A stretch of DNA of 23,159 nt from Propionibacteriaceae bacterium UBA5174 (GCA_002413345.1 DHWU01000036.1:1420-24578), one strand, 5' to 3'. Positions 7,059-15,153 are shown, counted from the stretch's first letter. Notes: generated by a model from the letters alone, not told the origin. Program-made: numbers and translations.

Positions 7059-8137
7059 CCTTTCAATTGCCCGACAACCATCCGCTGGTTGCCGGAAACA
7101 CTGCTGACTCTGCCCTGATCCGGGCCTACACCGGACGCCCGGTCACCCGGCGCCCGGTTTGGTTCATGCGCCAGGCAGGCCGCTCCCTTCCCGAGTACCG
7201 GAAAGTGCGCGAAGGCATCTCGATGCTCGATTCGTGCCTCAAGCCAGAACTGGCTGCCGAGATCACCTGCCAGCCGGTCCGCCGCCATGACGTGGACGCT
7301 GGCATCTTCTTCTCCGACATCGTGGTGCCGCTGAAGCTGGCTGGCATTGAGGTGGAGATCGTGCCCGGCGTTGGCCCGGTAATGGGCAAAGCGATTCGTA
7401 CCGCTGCTGATGTGGCCGCCCTACCTGAGCTTGATCCAGCTGCGCTGGCCCCGATTCGCGAAGCGGTTGGCATCGTGGTGGCCGAGTTGGGCGACACTCC
7501 CCTGATCGGCTTCGCGGGCGCACCGTTCACCTTGGCGTCCTATTTGGTTGAGGGTCGACCCAACCGGGAACTGCCTGCCACCCGGGCGATGCTGGCCGCC
7601 GACCCGCACACTTTCAATCAATTGCTGGCTTGGGTGGCCAGACTCACCACCACCTTCCTGCGCGCTCAGGCCGAGGCCGGGGCTAGCGCACTGCAGCTGT
7701 TCGACTCCTGGGTGGGACGGCTGTCAGTGGCCGAATACGAGACTGCCGTGCAGCCGCATTCGACCGCAGTATTCGCCGGTATCGCCGACCTGGGCGTGCC
7801 CCGGGTGCATTTCGGCACTGCCACCAAAGACCTGCTGCCGAATCTGCTGGCCGCTGGTGCTGATGTAGTTGGGGTAGCCACCGACATCACGCTGAGCCAG
7901 GCGTCCGCACTGCTCGGCGGTAACGTCGTGCTGCAAGGCAACCTCGATCCGGCCATGCTCAGCGCCAAGTGGAGCGAACTAGCCTGCGAAGTGCGTCAGG
8001 TCTGCGCCCAAGGCGAGGCCGCACCCGGACATGTGTTCAACCTGGGTCATGGCGTACCACCCGACACCGACCCCGAAGTGCTGACTCGCGTTGTTGAGCT
8101 GGTGCACTCGATCCCCCCGAAAGCAGTCAAGGAGTAA
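7055..8137 (+). CDS. hemE: Uroporphyrinogen III decarboxylase
   Basis: HemE removes four acetate carboxyls from uroporphyrinogen III to give coproporphyrinogen III. The 360-residue protein has both family signatures. RPVWFMRQAGRSLPEYR lies near residues 33-49, with the substrate-binding Arg residues. GFAGAPFTLASYLVEG is in the middle. The essential Asp is in GIFFSDIVVPLK. The start is GTG at 7055 in a GTGA overlap with the hemA stop. No other start fits the signature position. It is co-transcribed with hemA and the radical SAM gene. Confidence 0.97.
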   Translation: MTFQLPDNHPLVAGNTADSALIRAYTGRPVTRRPVWFMRQAGRSLPEYRKVREGISMLDSCLKPELAAEITCQPVRRHDVDAGIFFSDIVVPLKLAGIEVEIVPGVGPVMGKAIRTAADVAALPELDPAALAPIREAVGIVVAELGDTPLIGFAGAPFTLASYLVEGRPNRELPATRAMLAADPHTFNQLLAWVARLTTTFLRAQAEAGASALQLFDSWVGRLSVAEYETAVQPHSTAVFAGIADLGVPRVHFGTATKDLLPNLLAAGADVVGVATDITLSQASALLGGNVVLQGNLDPAMLSAKWSELACEVRQVCAQGEAAPGHVFNLGHGVPPDTDPEVLTRVVELVHSIPPKAVKE

Positions 8138-8140
8138 AAA

Positions 8141-9253
8141 ATGGCGCACGCCAACGGCATCGGCTCGGTCAAGCCCAACGAACTTTGGGCCTACGAACGC
8201 GCCCCGATGATCATCTACTGGGAGCTGACCAACGCCTGCGGGCTGGCCTGTCGCCACTGCCGAGCCACCGCCCTGCCCGATGCAGCACCTGGCGAACTCA
8301 GCACTGCTGAGGCGATCGCAGTACTGGACGACATTCTGGGTTTCGCCACCGATGGCGAGGCGTTGCCCCACCTGGTGATGACCGGCGGCGACCCGCTCAA
8401 GCGTGCCGACTTGGCCGAATTGGTCGCGGCTGCCAACGATCGCGGGATCGGCGTATCGCTGGCCCCAGCGGTCACTCCCCTGCTCACCCGCGAAAAGATC
8501 TTCTGGATGAAAGAGATCGGCATTCAGGCGATCTCGCTTTCGCTGGACGCCTCCACGGCCGAGTATCACGACGGCATTCGAATGGTGCCTGGCACTTTCG
8601 ATGCCACCTTGACCGCTTTGGATCAGGCTGCCGAAGCTGGCCTGCCAGTGCAGGTGAACACCCTAGTCACGGCCAAGACCGCCGAAGACCTGCCCGCAGT
8701 GGCCAAGGTACTCAGCGAGCACACCTTGATGCAGTGGAGCTTGTTCTTCCTGATCTCAATCGGCCGCGGCACCGAGCTGACTGAACTCGACCCAGGTGAG
8801 GCCGAAAAGTGGCTGATGTGGGCGGCCAAGGTCAACCGGGAAACCGAGTTTCGGGTCAAGACCACCGAAGCCATGCACTTTCGCCGCCTAATGACCGCCC
8901 CGATGCTGCGCGCGGGCAAGACCACCGCCGCAATCGAGGCGGGCCCAATGTCGCGCGGCTTTGGCATTCGCGACGGCAACGGCATCGTGTTCATCTCAAA
9001 CCTGGGCAATGTTTGCCCGTCGGGCTTCCTGCCAATCGAGGTTGGCAACGTCAAAGACACCTCACTGGTGGAGCTCTACCGCAACACCGAGCTGATGCGC
9101 TCGCTGCGCGACCCCGACCAGTTCAAGGGACGCTGCGGGGTGTGCGAGTTCCGCCAGTGGTGCGGCGGCTCCCGAGCCCGGGCTTATGCCTGGACTTCCG
9201 ATCCGCTCGAATCGGATCCGCTGTGCCCCTATCAGCCCAAAACCGAGGGCTAG
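8141..9253 (+). CDS. Radical SAM/SPASM protein of the haem cluster, candidate coprohaem decarboxylase
   Basis: The 370-residue protein has the radical SAM motif CxxxCxxC at C33/C37/C40 (NACGLACRHC) and the SAM-binding GGDP segment (VMTGGDPLK). A C-terminal SPASM-type set of cysteines follows: C292, C332, C335, C341 and C362. It should bind at least two iron-sulfur clusters. The N-terminal part resembles the AhbC/AhbD/NirJ group and the family known as TIGR04053, as judged by eye. AhbD makes haem b from Fe-coproporphyrin III. The gene lies between hemE and hemY with a strong AAGGAG overlapping the hemE stop, and its stop codon touches the hemY ATG. No hemQ is found in the window, so the inferred role is the last step of haem synthesis. 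Another role, such as anaerobic porphyrinogen oxidation, is possible. Confidence 0.88.
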   Translation: MAHANGIGSVKPNELWAYERAPMIIYWELTNACGLACRHCRATALPDAAPGELSTAEAIAVLDDILGFATDGEALPHLVMTGGDPLKRADLAELVAAANDRGIGVSLAPAVTPLLTREKIFWMKEIGIQAISLSLDASTAEYHDGIRMVPGTFDATLTALDQAAEAGLPVQVNTLVTAKTAEDLPAVAKVLSEHTLMQWSLFFLISIGRGTELTELDPGEAEKWLMWAAKVNRETEFRVKTTEAMHFRRLMTAPMLRAGKTTAAIEAGPMSRGFGIRDGNGIVFISNLGNVCPSGFLPIEVGNVKDTSLVELYRNTELMRSLRDPDQFKGRCGVCEFRQWCGGSRARAYAWTSDPLESDPLCPYQPKTEG

Positions 9254-10756
9254 ATGAGGCTGCTGGTAGTTGGTGGCGGAATCACCGGCCTGGCCGCCGC
9301 CTGGCAGGCTCAGCGGGGAACTGCTGCGCCTGCGGGTGGGCGCGCTGAGCTTGAACAGGCCGGCGTCGACCAGGCCAACGCGAAACAGGCCAACGCGAAA
9401 CAGGCCAGTCTCGAACAGGTCAGCGTCGAGGTGGTCGTGGTGGAAGCCGCCGATCACCTGGGCGGCAAACTCCGCACCGAAATCAGCAACGGGCTACTCA
9501 TTGAGCATGGCCCAGATTCGTTCGTGGCCTACCGTCCGGCAGCCCTGAAACTGATCGACGAACTCGGCCTGACCGATCAGGTGATCTCAATCTCAGGCAC
9601 CCGAACCGTCTACCTGCGCTCCCGCGGACGGCTGCGTCCATTGCCCGCCGGGATGGGCATGGTGCTACCAACCAAGCTTTGGCCGTTCGTAACCACCGGC
9701 ATTCTTTCCCCCCTCGACAAGCTCCGCGCCGGGCTGGATCTAGCGCTGCCCCGCAAACTGCGCGCTGGCCAAGACGTGACCATCGGCGGCTTTCTGCGCT
9801 CCAGATTGGGCAATGGCATCGTGCAGCGCTTCGCCGATCCAATGGTTGGCGGCATCTATGGGGCCAGCGTCAACGAACTCAGCCTGGACGCGGTGCTGCC
9901 CAGCCTGCGCGCCGACGAGGACGCCCACCGCAGCCTGATGCTGGCCTCCTTAGCCGCTGGACGCAAAGCCCGCGCGGCCGGGCCCAGGGGCGCCAACTCC
10001 CCATTTCGAACCCTGCGCGACGGCCTCGGCAGCTTGATCACCGCCCTGGCCGATCAGCTCACGGCCGGCGGCGCCCAGATTTTCACCGGCACCGAGGTGT
10101 TGTCACTAACCCCAACTGCCACTGGCGGAGTTAGCGCCAAACTCGGCAGCGGCGAAGGGGTAGCCACCCAGATCTTTGATGCGGTGGTGCTGGCCTGCGG
10201 GGTTGACGGCTCAGCCAAGCTGCTTGCTTCGGCAGCACCGGCGGCAGCGTCGGCGTTGAGCGAGATTCCACTGGCCTCCTCGAATGTGCTCAGCCTGATC
10301 TATGCCGAAGACGCCTTCGCTGAACCACTCACCACGCACGGTTGGCTGGAGGCCGATGGCGCCCCGATCAGCGGCGTCACCGTTTCGTCAGCCAAATGGG
10401 CCGGCCGAGCTCCGGGCGGCAAGGTGTTGATTCGAGCGTTTGTGCCTGGTCGACTTGGCGCCATCGCCGCTGCCCCAGATGACGAACTGATCAAAGCGGT
10501 CAGCGAACATGTCACCAGTGTGTTGAAGGCCAGTAAAGGCCCTGATCAGGTGAAGATTTCGCGCTGGGACTCGGTGATGCCCAAATACACCGTGGGCCAA
10601 CTCGAACGGGTGGCGACCGTCGAATCGGCTTTGGCCGAGTTGCCTGCTTGGCGGGTCGCTGGCTCACCACTTCGCGGGGTGGGCGTGCCCGATTGTGTGG
10701 CCGACGGCCGCCGCCAAGCCGAGTTGGCTTTGGCCGGGGCCAGGAGCCAGCAGTGA
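9254..10756 (+). CDS. hemY: Coproporphyrinogen III / protoporphyrinogen oxidase (HemY type)
   Basis: This is a FAD-dependent oxidase that in actinobacteria normally converts coproporphyrinogen III to coproporphyrin III (CgoX). The 500-residue protein starts with a Rossmann nucleotide-binding motif, LLVVGGGITGLAAAW (residues 3-17). The typical HemY blocks are present: GPDSFVAYRP, FADPMVGGIYGASVNELSLDAVLP, and a C-terminal FAD segment (VGVPDCVADGRRQAELAL). One oddity is a Gln/Ala-rich insertion at about residues 19-56. It lies between the Rossmann helix and the strand EVVVVEA and is encoded partly by a 15-bp tandem repeat. The ATG at 9254 directly follows the radical SAM stop. Coproporphyrinogen oxidation rather than protoporphyrinogen oxidation is inferred from the phylum. 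Confidence 0.93.
   Translation: MRLLVVGGGITGLAAAWQAQRGTAAPAGGRAELEQAGVDQANAKQANAKQASLEQVSVEVVVVEAADHLGGKLRTEISNGLLIEHGPDSFVAYRPAALKLIDELGLTDQVISISGTRTVYLRSRGRLRPLPAGMGMVLPTKLWPFVTTGILSPLDKLRAGLDLALPRKLRAGQDVTIGGFLRSRLGNGIVQRFADPMVGGIYGASVNELSLDAVLPSLRADEDAHRSLMLASLAAGRKARAAGPRGANSPFRTLRDGLGSLITALADQLTAGGAQIFTGTEVLSLTPTATGGVSAKLGSGEGVATQIFDAVVLACGVDGSAKLLASAAPAAASALSEIPLASSNVLSLIYAEDAFAEPLTTHGWLEADGAPISGVTVSSAKWAGRAPGGKVLIRAFVPGRLGAIAAAPDDELIKAVSEHVTSVLKASKGPDQVKISRWDSVMPKYTVGQLERVATVESALAELPAWRVAGSPLRGVGVPDCVADGRRQAELALAGARSQQ
9371..9406 (+). repeat. 15-bp tandem repeat inside hemY
   Basis: CAGGCCAACGCGAAA occurs twice in tandem (9371-9385 and 9386-9400), followed by a further CAGGCC. It encodes QANAKQANAKQA in the low-complexity insertion near the N-terminus of HemY. 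The unit length is a multiple of three, so copy-number change keeps the frame. Confidence 0.9.
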
Positions 10757-12015
10757 ACAAGGCAACCCAGCCGCCCTCGTCCGGGCAAACGCCAGCCGAT
10801 CAGACTGCAGTGCGCGAAGGTGCGCGCCAGGCAGCCAGGCCCGAATCGTCCAGCTACGACGCGGTCTTGCTGCTGGGCTTCGGCGGGCCTGAACATGAAT
10901 CTGAGGTGCTCAGCTTTCTGCAACGAGTCACGGCTGGACGCGGCATTCCCGACGAGCGCCTAATCGAGGTGGGCAAGCACTACTACGCCCTAGGCGGAGT
11001 GAGCCCAGTGAACGCCCAAAACCGGGCCCTACTGGCGTCCTTGCAGCAAGCTTTGGCCGTAACTGGGATCGAGATCGATTGCGCCCTGGCCAATCGCAAC
11101 TCAGCACCATTCGTTGCCGATGTGCTCACCGACTTAGCCAATAGCGGGCATCGGCGCATCTTGGCGGTTGCTGCTTCGGCCTATTCGGGCTACTCCTCTT
11201 GTCGGCAATATCGCGAAGATCTGGGCTTGGCCTTAGCCCAGACCGGCTTGGAGTTGGAGATCCGCAAGCTGCCACCCTTTTTTGACCTGCCCGGTTTTGC
11301 CACCGCGATCACCGAGCAACTGTTGGCCGCGCTGCCCACCGATTTAGAACTGGACGCAGCCACCACCCGGCTAGTGTTCAGCGCCCATTCGATTCCTAAC
11401 TCGATGGCCGCAACGTCCGGACCCGATGGTGACGCCTACCTGCAGCAGCACCGCTGGGTCGCCAGCCAGGTAGCTGCGGGCATCAAGACAGCCACTGGCG
11501 TCACCAAAGACTGGGACCTGGTCTTTCAGTCCCGCTCCGGCCCACCCCAGATGCCCTGGCTGGAACCCGATGTGAACGATGCCCTGGCCAGCTTTGCCGT
11601 AGCCGGAACCGATGCGGTGGTGCTGGTGCCGATCGGCTTCCTCAGCGACCACCTGGAAGTGATTTGGGATCTGGACACCCAGGCCGCCCAGACCGCCGCC
11701 GAGCTGGGGCTGCGATTGATCCGCACCCCAACCGCAGGCCTGCATGAGGCATTCGTAACTGACCTGGCCGGACGGATCGGCGAGGCGCTTTCCACTGGTA
11801 TCAGCCAAGCCGATGAAAGCCAGTATTGCCATGGCGGTTGCTGTTCGAATCCGCGTCTCCAGGCGCCGACTGTGCCTGGCTGTGCGCTATCGGCTAATGC
11901 ACTGCCGACCAACGCGCTGCCAGCCAGCGCACCTCCGGCGACTAGCCTGCACTCAGCCCCAGCTGACCAACTAGGCCACCACCGACCAGCCCGACCCAAT
12001 CAGGAGTTGCGATGA
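10753..12015 (+). CDS. hemH: Ferrochelatase (coproporphyrin-type, with Cys-rich tail)
   Basis: HemH/CpfC inserts Fe2+ into the porphyrin, in actinobacteria usually coproporphyrin III. The protein is 420 residues from the GTG at 10753, which overlaps the hemY stop by 4 bp and has AGGAG 6 bp upstream. A longer frame beginning at 10648 lies inside hemY and lacks support. The catalytic His is H212 (FSAHSIPNSM), and E302 is in SDHLEVIWDLD. C150 (YSGYSSCRQYRED) together with C359, C363, C364 and C377 resembles the ligand set of [2Fe-2S] actinobacterial ferrochelatases. The first ~33 residues and the last ~45 are low-complexity extensions, the latter Ala/Pro-rich. The stop overlaps hemC by ATGA. Confidence 0.95.
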   Translation: MNKATQPPSSGQTPADQTAVREGARQAARPESSSYDAVLLLGFGGPEHESEVLSFLQRVTAGRGIPDERLIEVGKHYYALGGVSPVNAQNRALLASLQQALAVTGIEIDCALANRNSAPFVADVLTDLANSGHRRILAVAASAYSGYSSCRQYREDLGLALAQTGLELEIRKLPPFFDLPGFATAITEQLLAALPTDLELDAATTRLVFSAHSIPNSMAATSGPDGDAYLQQHRWVASQVAAGIKTATGVTKDWDLVFQSRSGPPQMPWLEPDVNDALASFAVAGTDAVVLVPIGFLSDHLEVIWDLDTQAAQTAAELGLRLIRTPTAGLHEAFVTDLAGRIGEALSTGISQADESQYCHGGCCSNPRLQAPTVPGCALSANALPTNALPASAPPATSLHSAPADQLGHHRPARPNQELR

Positions 12016-13646
12016 AGCTACGACTAGCCACCCGCGGCTCGAAACTGGCGTGGGGACAATCCGGTCAGGTGGCCGACGCACTGCGCACCCTTGGCCATGA
12101 AGTCGAATTGGTGAAGATCACCACCCATGGCGATATCTCCACCGCCCCGTTGACCAGCATGGGCGGAGCTGGGGTCTTCGTCGGCGCGGTGCGGGCTGCG
12201 GTGCTGGATGGGTCCGCAGACTTCGCCGTCCATTCGTTCAAGGATCTGCCCACTGCCGCTGAAGCTGGCCTCACCTTGGCCGCAGTGCCGAAGCGTGAAG
12301 AGGCTGCCGACGCGCTGTGCAGCGCCAACGGGAAGACCCTGAGCCAGTTGGCTCCTGGTTCGAAGGTGGGCACTGGTTCGCCACGGCGTGCCGCTCAACT
12401 GCGGCTGCTGCGTCCCGATCTGGAAATCGTCGAGATTCGCGGCAATGTGGAAACCCGGCTGGCCCGAGCTGGTGCCGATCTGGACGCGGTCGTGCTAGCC
12501 GCAGCTGGCCTGATCCGTATTGGACTGGCCGAACACATCACCCAGCGTTTCGACCTGGCCACTTACCTTCCCGCTCCTTCACAAGGAGCTTTGGCCATCG
12601 AATGCCGCAGCGACGCCGCGTCCGTGATCGCCGCGCTGGCTGCGATCGATCACCGGCCCTCGCACCTGTCGGCAGTCGCCGAGCGGGCGGTATTGGCTGG
12701 GTTGCAGGCAGGGTGCGCAGCACCGGTTGGGGCCTATGCCCAACTCATCGACGACCAGCTTCACTTAGACGCGATCGTGGTGGCCGTCGATGGCAGCCGC
12801 AGCGTTCGTGCCCAGGCCACCGCTAGCGGCGACGCGGCGGGAGCTGCCGAAGCCGGCGCTGCGGTAGTGGCTGACTTACTCAGCCAAGGTGCGGCGACCC
12901 TGGTCGATCTGGGCGCCAGCAAGCCCAAATCGTTGGCGGGACGCCGCATTTTGCTGCCGACCCGCACTCCGTCGGGACTGCTGGAGGCATTGCGCGAAGC
13001 TGGCGCGGAAGTGACCACCGCCACCTTCACCGAACAACTGCCACTGCCCAATTCTGGTTTGGCAGCGGCTTTCACCCAGCAGTGGGATTGGGTGGTGTTT
13101 AGCTCACCAGCCGCCGTGCGCACCTGCCTTGATCTGGGCATCGACTTGGGCACCGCCTTGGCCTCGGCCAAGGTTGCGACGGTAGGCAGCGGCACTGCTG
13201 CGGCCCTCACTGCCGCCGGGGTCAAAGTAAGCCTGGTTCCCGAGGGTGGCGGCGGTTCGGCACTGGCGTCGGCCTTTCCAAGCGGTACCGGGCGAATCCT
13301 GCTGCCCGGGGCTGAACACCCCTCCGATCAGCCCATCGTCGGACTCCAGGAACGCGGCTGGACCACTGTGCAACTGCCGATCTACCGCACTGTCTTCGGA
13401 CAAGTACCCGCCGAGGTTGTTGCTGCTTGGCAGGCCGGCAGTTTCGATGCTTTTGTGGTGACCGCCGGCTCTATCGTTCAAGCCGCACTCAGCGCCAGCG
13501 GCCTACCTGGGCCAAAGGTGGTGGCCATCGGTCAGCCCTCAGCGGCGGCAGCCAATGCGGCCGGTCTGGAAGTGGCCGCAATCGCCGAGACTCCAGATGC
13601 CGCGGGCTTGTTCGCTGCCGTTATGTGCACCCTTGGCACCATCTGA
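12012..13646 (+). CDS. hemC-hemD: Fused porphobilinogen deaminase / uroporphyrinogen III synthase
   Basis: One uninterrupted frame of 544 residues carries two enzymes. Residues 1-~300 are HemC, which joins four porphobilinogens into hydroxymethylbilane. KLRLATRGSKLA begins the domain, D78 is the catalytic Asp (HSFKDLP), and C235 carries the dipyrromethane cofactor (LAGLQAGCAAPVGAY). Residues ~308-544 are HemD, which cyclises the product to uroporphyrinogen III. It starts at AGRRILLPTRTPSGLLEALREAG, and typical segments are WDWVVFSSPAAVRT, VATVGSGTAAAL and FDAFVVTAGSIVQAAL. The ATG at 12012 has AGGAG 5 bp upstream and overlaps the hemH stop. Separate hemC and hemD genes are common elsewhere, and the fusion may channel hydroxymethylbilane. 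The haem operon appears to end here. Confidence 0.96.
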   Translation: MKLRLATRGSKLAWGQSGQVADALRTLGHEVELVKITTHGDISTAPLTSMGGAGVFVGAVRAAVLDGSADFAVHSFKDLPTAAEAGLTLAAVPKREEAADALCSANGKTLSQLAPGSKVGTGSPRRAAQLRLLRPDLEIVEIRGNVETRLARAGADLDAVVLAAAGLIRIGLAEHITQRFDLATYLPAPSQGALAIECRSDAASVIAALAAIDHRPSHLSAVAERAVLAGLQAGCAAPVGAYAQLIDDQLHLDAIVVAVDGSRSVRAQATASGDAAGAAEAGAAVVADLLSQGAATLVDLGASKPKSLAGRRILLPTRTPSGLLEALREAGAEVTTATFTEQLPLPNSGLAAAFTQQWDWVVFSSPAAVRTCLDLGIDLGTALASAKVATVGSGTAAALTAAGVKVSLVPEGGGGSALASAFPSGTGRILLPGAEHPSDQPIVGLQERGWTTVQLPIYRTVFGQVPAEVVAAWQAGSFDAFVVTAGSIVQAALSASGLPGPKVVAIGQPSAAAANAAGLEVAAIAETPDAAGLFAAVMCTLGTI

Positions 13647-13719
13647 GGAATGTCAGCCGTGGCGTCTAGCCTCACGGGTATGGCTGAACACGCTGGTAGC
13701 TCCCTTACCAAACAACCCC

Positions 13720-13737
13720 TGATATCATCAGATATCA
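13720..13737 (+). promoter_or_regulatory. Palindromic operator of the toxin-antitoxin operon, with overlapping -10
   Basis: TGATATC and GATATCA form perfect 7-bp arms around ATCA. TATCAT at 13723-13728 matches the -10 consensus at five of six positions and lies within the palindrome. GGAGG follows at 13739-13743. Palindromes in this place are the usual binding sites of VapB-VapC complexes, which repress their own operon. No good -35 was seen. Autoregulation is inferred. Confidence 0.7.
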
Positions 13738-13751
13738 CGGAGGTGATGACC

Positions 13752-13973
13752 ATGCCCGATTTGTTGATTCGCGACTTTCCACCCGAGGATCTGGAGCTGC
13801 TCGACCAGCAAGCTCGCCGGCTCGGACTATCCAGAGCAGAGTATTTGCGACGCCAGTTGCACCAAAGCGCCCGTCAGCTCAACAACCCGGTTACGGTCGC
13901 AGATTTGGTCAATCTTGCGGAGTTGGTGACCGATCTCGACGATGACTCGGTGATGACATCAGCATGGTCGTAA
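13752..13973 (+). CDS. vapB: Ribbon-helix-helix antitoxin, VapB/FitA-like
   Basis: The 73-residue protein starts MPDLLIRDFPPEDLELLDQQ. A beta strand (DLLIRDF) is followed by two helices (PEDLELLDQQARRLG and SRAEYLRRQLHQSAR), the ribbon-helix-helix pattern of FitA/VapB antitoxins. The C-terminal part (residues ~45-73) would wrap the toxin. The chosen ATG (13752) has GGAGG 8 bp upstream. The ATG at 13746 is too close to that site, and starts further upstream would read through the operator. It overlaps the toxin gene by 10 bp. It should neutralise the toxin and repress the operon through the palindrome at 13720-13737. Confidence 0.85.
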   Translation: MPDLLIRDFPPEDLELLDQQARRLGLSRAEYLRRQLHQSARQLNNPVTVADLVNLAELVTDLDDDSVMTSAWS

Positions 13974-14425
13974 ACACAACCTGGCTGATCGACAAATCCG
14001 CCCTGGTCCGGCTGCCTGCCAGTCCGACGGCACTCGAATGGGCTAACCGGATTGAGCGTGGGCTGATCGCGATCTCAACACTCACTCGACTTGAGGTCGG
14101 CTATTCAGCACGCTCCGCCAGCGAACTGGTTCGTGCTTTCGGCGCCAATCCGCTGGCCGCGATGCCGGTGGAATACCTCACGCCAGCGATCGAGGAACGA
14201 GCTATCGAGCTACAGCGTCTGCTGGCTCAACGCGGACAGCACCGGGCACCATCAATCCCAGACTTACTCATTGCGGCCACCGCAGAACTGACGGGGCGAA
14301 GCGTGCTCCACCTCGACAAGGACTTCGAACTGATCGCCGAGATCAGCGGTGCCCCGACCCAGCGCCTCGATCAGATCAGCGGCACCAAGTCAGCCACCGA
14401 GTTGAACACCAGCGAGGGCCGGTAG
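13964..14425 (+). CDS. vapC: PIN-domain ribonuclease toxin, VapC-like
   Basis: The 153-residue PIN-domain protein shows the acidic active site of VapC RNases: D10 (WLIDKSALVRL), E44 (LTRLEVGYSAR), D100 (SIPDLLIAATAE) and D118 (LHLDKDFELIA). Such toxins cleave tRNA or rRNA. The ATG overlaps the antitoxin stop by 10 bp, which suggests coupling. The domain should end near residue 135. The last ~18 residues (ISGTKSATELNTSEGR) are read from the antisense strand of the HAD gene, and the two genes overlap tail to tail by 55 bp. All four acidic residues are intact, so the toxin is probably active. The RNA target cannot be read from the sequence. Confidence 0.88.
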   Translation: MVVNTTWLIDKSALVRLPASPTALEWANRIERGLIAISTLTRLEVGYSARSASELVRAFGANPLAAMPVEYLTPAIEERAIELQRLLAQRGQHRAPSIPDLLIAATAELTGRSVLHLDKDFELIAEISGAPTQRLDQISGTKSATELNTSEGR

Positions 14426-15153
14426 GGGAAGGTCTCGATCTCTTCTTCGGTGGTAACCCCCGACAACACCAAGGCGGTCAGCAGGCCTGCCTCCATGCCC
14501 GCCACGATGTCGGTGTCCATTCGGTCTCCGATCATGGCAGTGGTTTCGGAGTGGGCTTCGATCCGGTTCATGGCTGAACGAAACATCATCGGGTTGGGTT
14601 TGCCGACCACATAGGGCTGGCGGTTAGTCGCTGAGGTCACCATCGCTGCCACTGCACCGGTCGCGGGCAACGGCCCAGACGGCGAGGGTCCGGTGGTATC
14701 GGGATTGGTGACGATGAACCGGGCACCTGAATTGATCAGGCGAATCGCCTTGGTGAGGGCTTCGAAGGAATAGTTGCGGGTCTCCCCCATCACCACATAG
14801 GCGGGGTCGGTTTCGGTCATCACGAAGCCAGCTTCGTGCAGCGCGGTAGTCAGTCCAGCCTCACCAATCACGAAGGCGGTCTTTTCGCCTGGTTGGCCCG
14901 CCAAGAAGGCGGCGGTGGCCAAGGCTGAGGTCCAAAGATTCTCCTCGGGCACATTCAGTCCAGACAGCGCCAGGCGCGCTGACAGGTCTCGTGGGGTATA
15001 GATCGAGTTGTTGGTCAGCACCAGAAATCGCCGGGAGGTATCCACCCAGCGGTTCAGCAGTTCGACTGCACCAGGCACCGGTCGTTCCTCGTGAACCAGC
15101 ACTCCGTCCATGTCGGTGAGCCAGCATTCGATGTCGCGCACACTTCGAGTCAT
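14371..15153 (-). CDS. HAD-IIA family (NagD-like) phosphatase
   Basis: The 260-residue protein has the HAD signature D14xD16 (CWLTDMDGVLV), motif II TNNS (residues 47-50), motif III VVGKPNPMMF and motif IV MIGDRMDTDIVAGMEAGL. The cap insertion between motifs II and III is the C2 type of the NagD/4-nitrophenylphosphatase group. It should hydrolyse small phosphorylated metabolites, but the substrate is unknown. The ATG at 15153 puts DxD near the N-terminus, as in the family. Upstream codons in the same frame lack family similarity. No Shine-Dalgarno is visible, so the mRNA may be leaderless. It is divergent from hemB and convergent with the vapC-like gene. Confidence 0.9.
   Translation of the reverse strand: MTRSVRDIECWLTDMDGVLVHEERPVPGAVELLNRWVDTSRRFLVLTNNSIYTPRDLSARLALSGLNVPEENLWTSALATAAFLAGQPGEKTAFVIGEAGLTTALHEAGFVMTETDPAYVVMGETRNYSFEALTKAIRLINSGARFIVTNPDTTGPSPSGPLPATGAVAAMVTSATNRQPYVVGKPNPMMFRSAMNRIEAHSETTAMIGDRMDTDIVAGMEAGLLTALVLSGVTTEEEIETFPYRPSLVFNSVADLVPLI

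Noticed and set aside
10648..10752. Upstream extension of hemH
   Set aside because: It lies wholly inside hemY. GTG 10753 has AGGAG at the right distance and a 4-bp overlap like its neighbours.
12012..13646. A possible frameshift or assembly error joining hemC and hemD
   Set aside because: Both domains are complete and in one frame with a normal linker, and such fusions are known in actinobacteria.
13650..13751. A longer antitoxin starting at 13650
   Set aside because: That stretch spans the palindromic operator and promoter. The good Shine-Dalgarno GGAGG points to ATG 13752.
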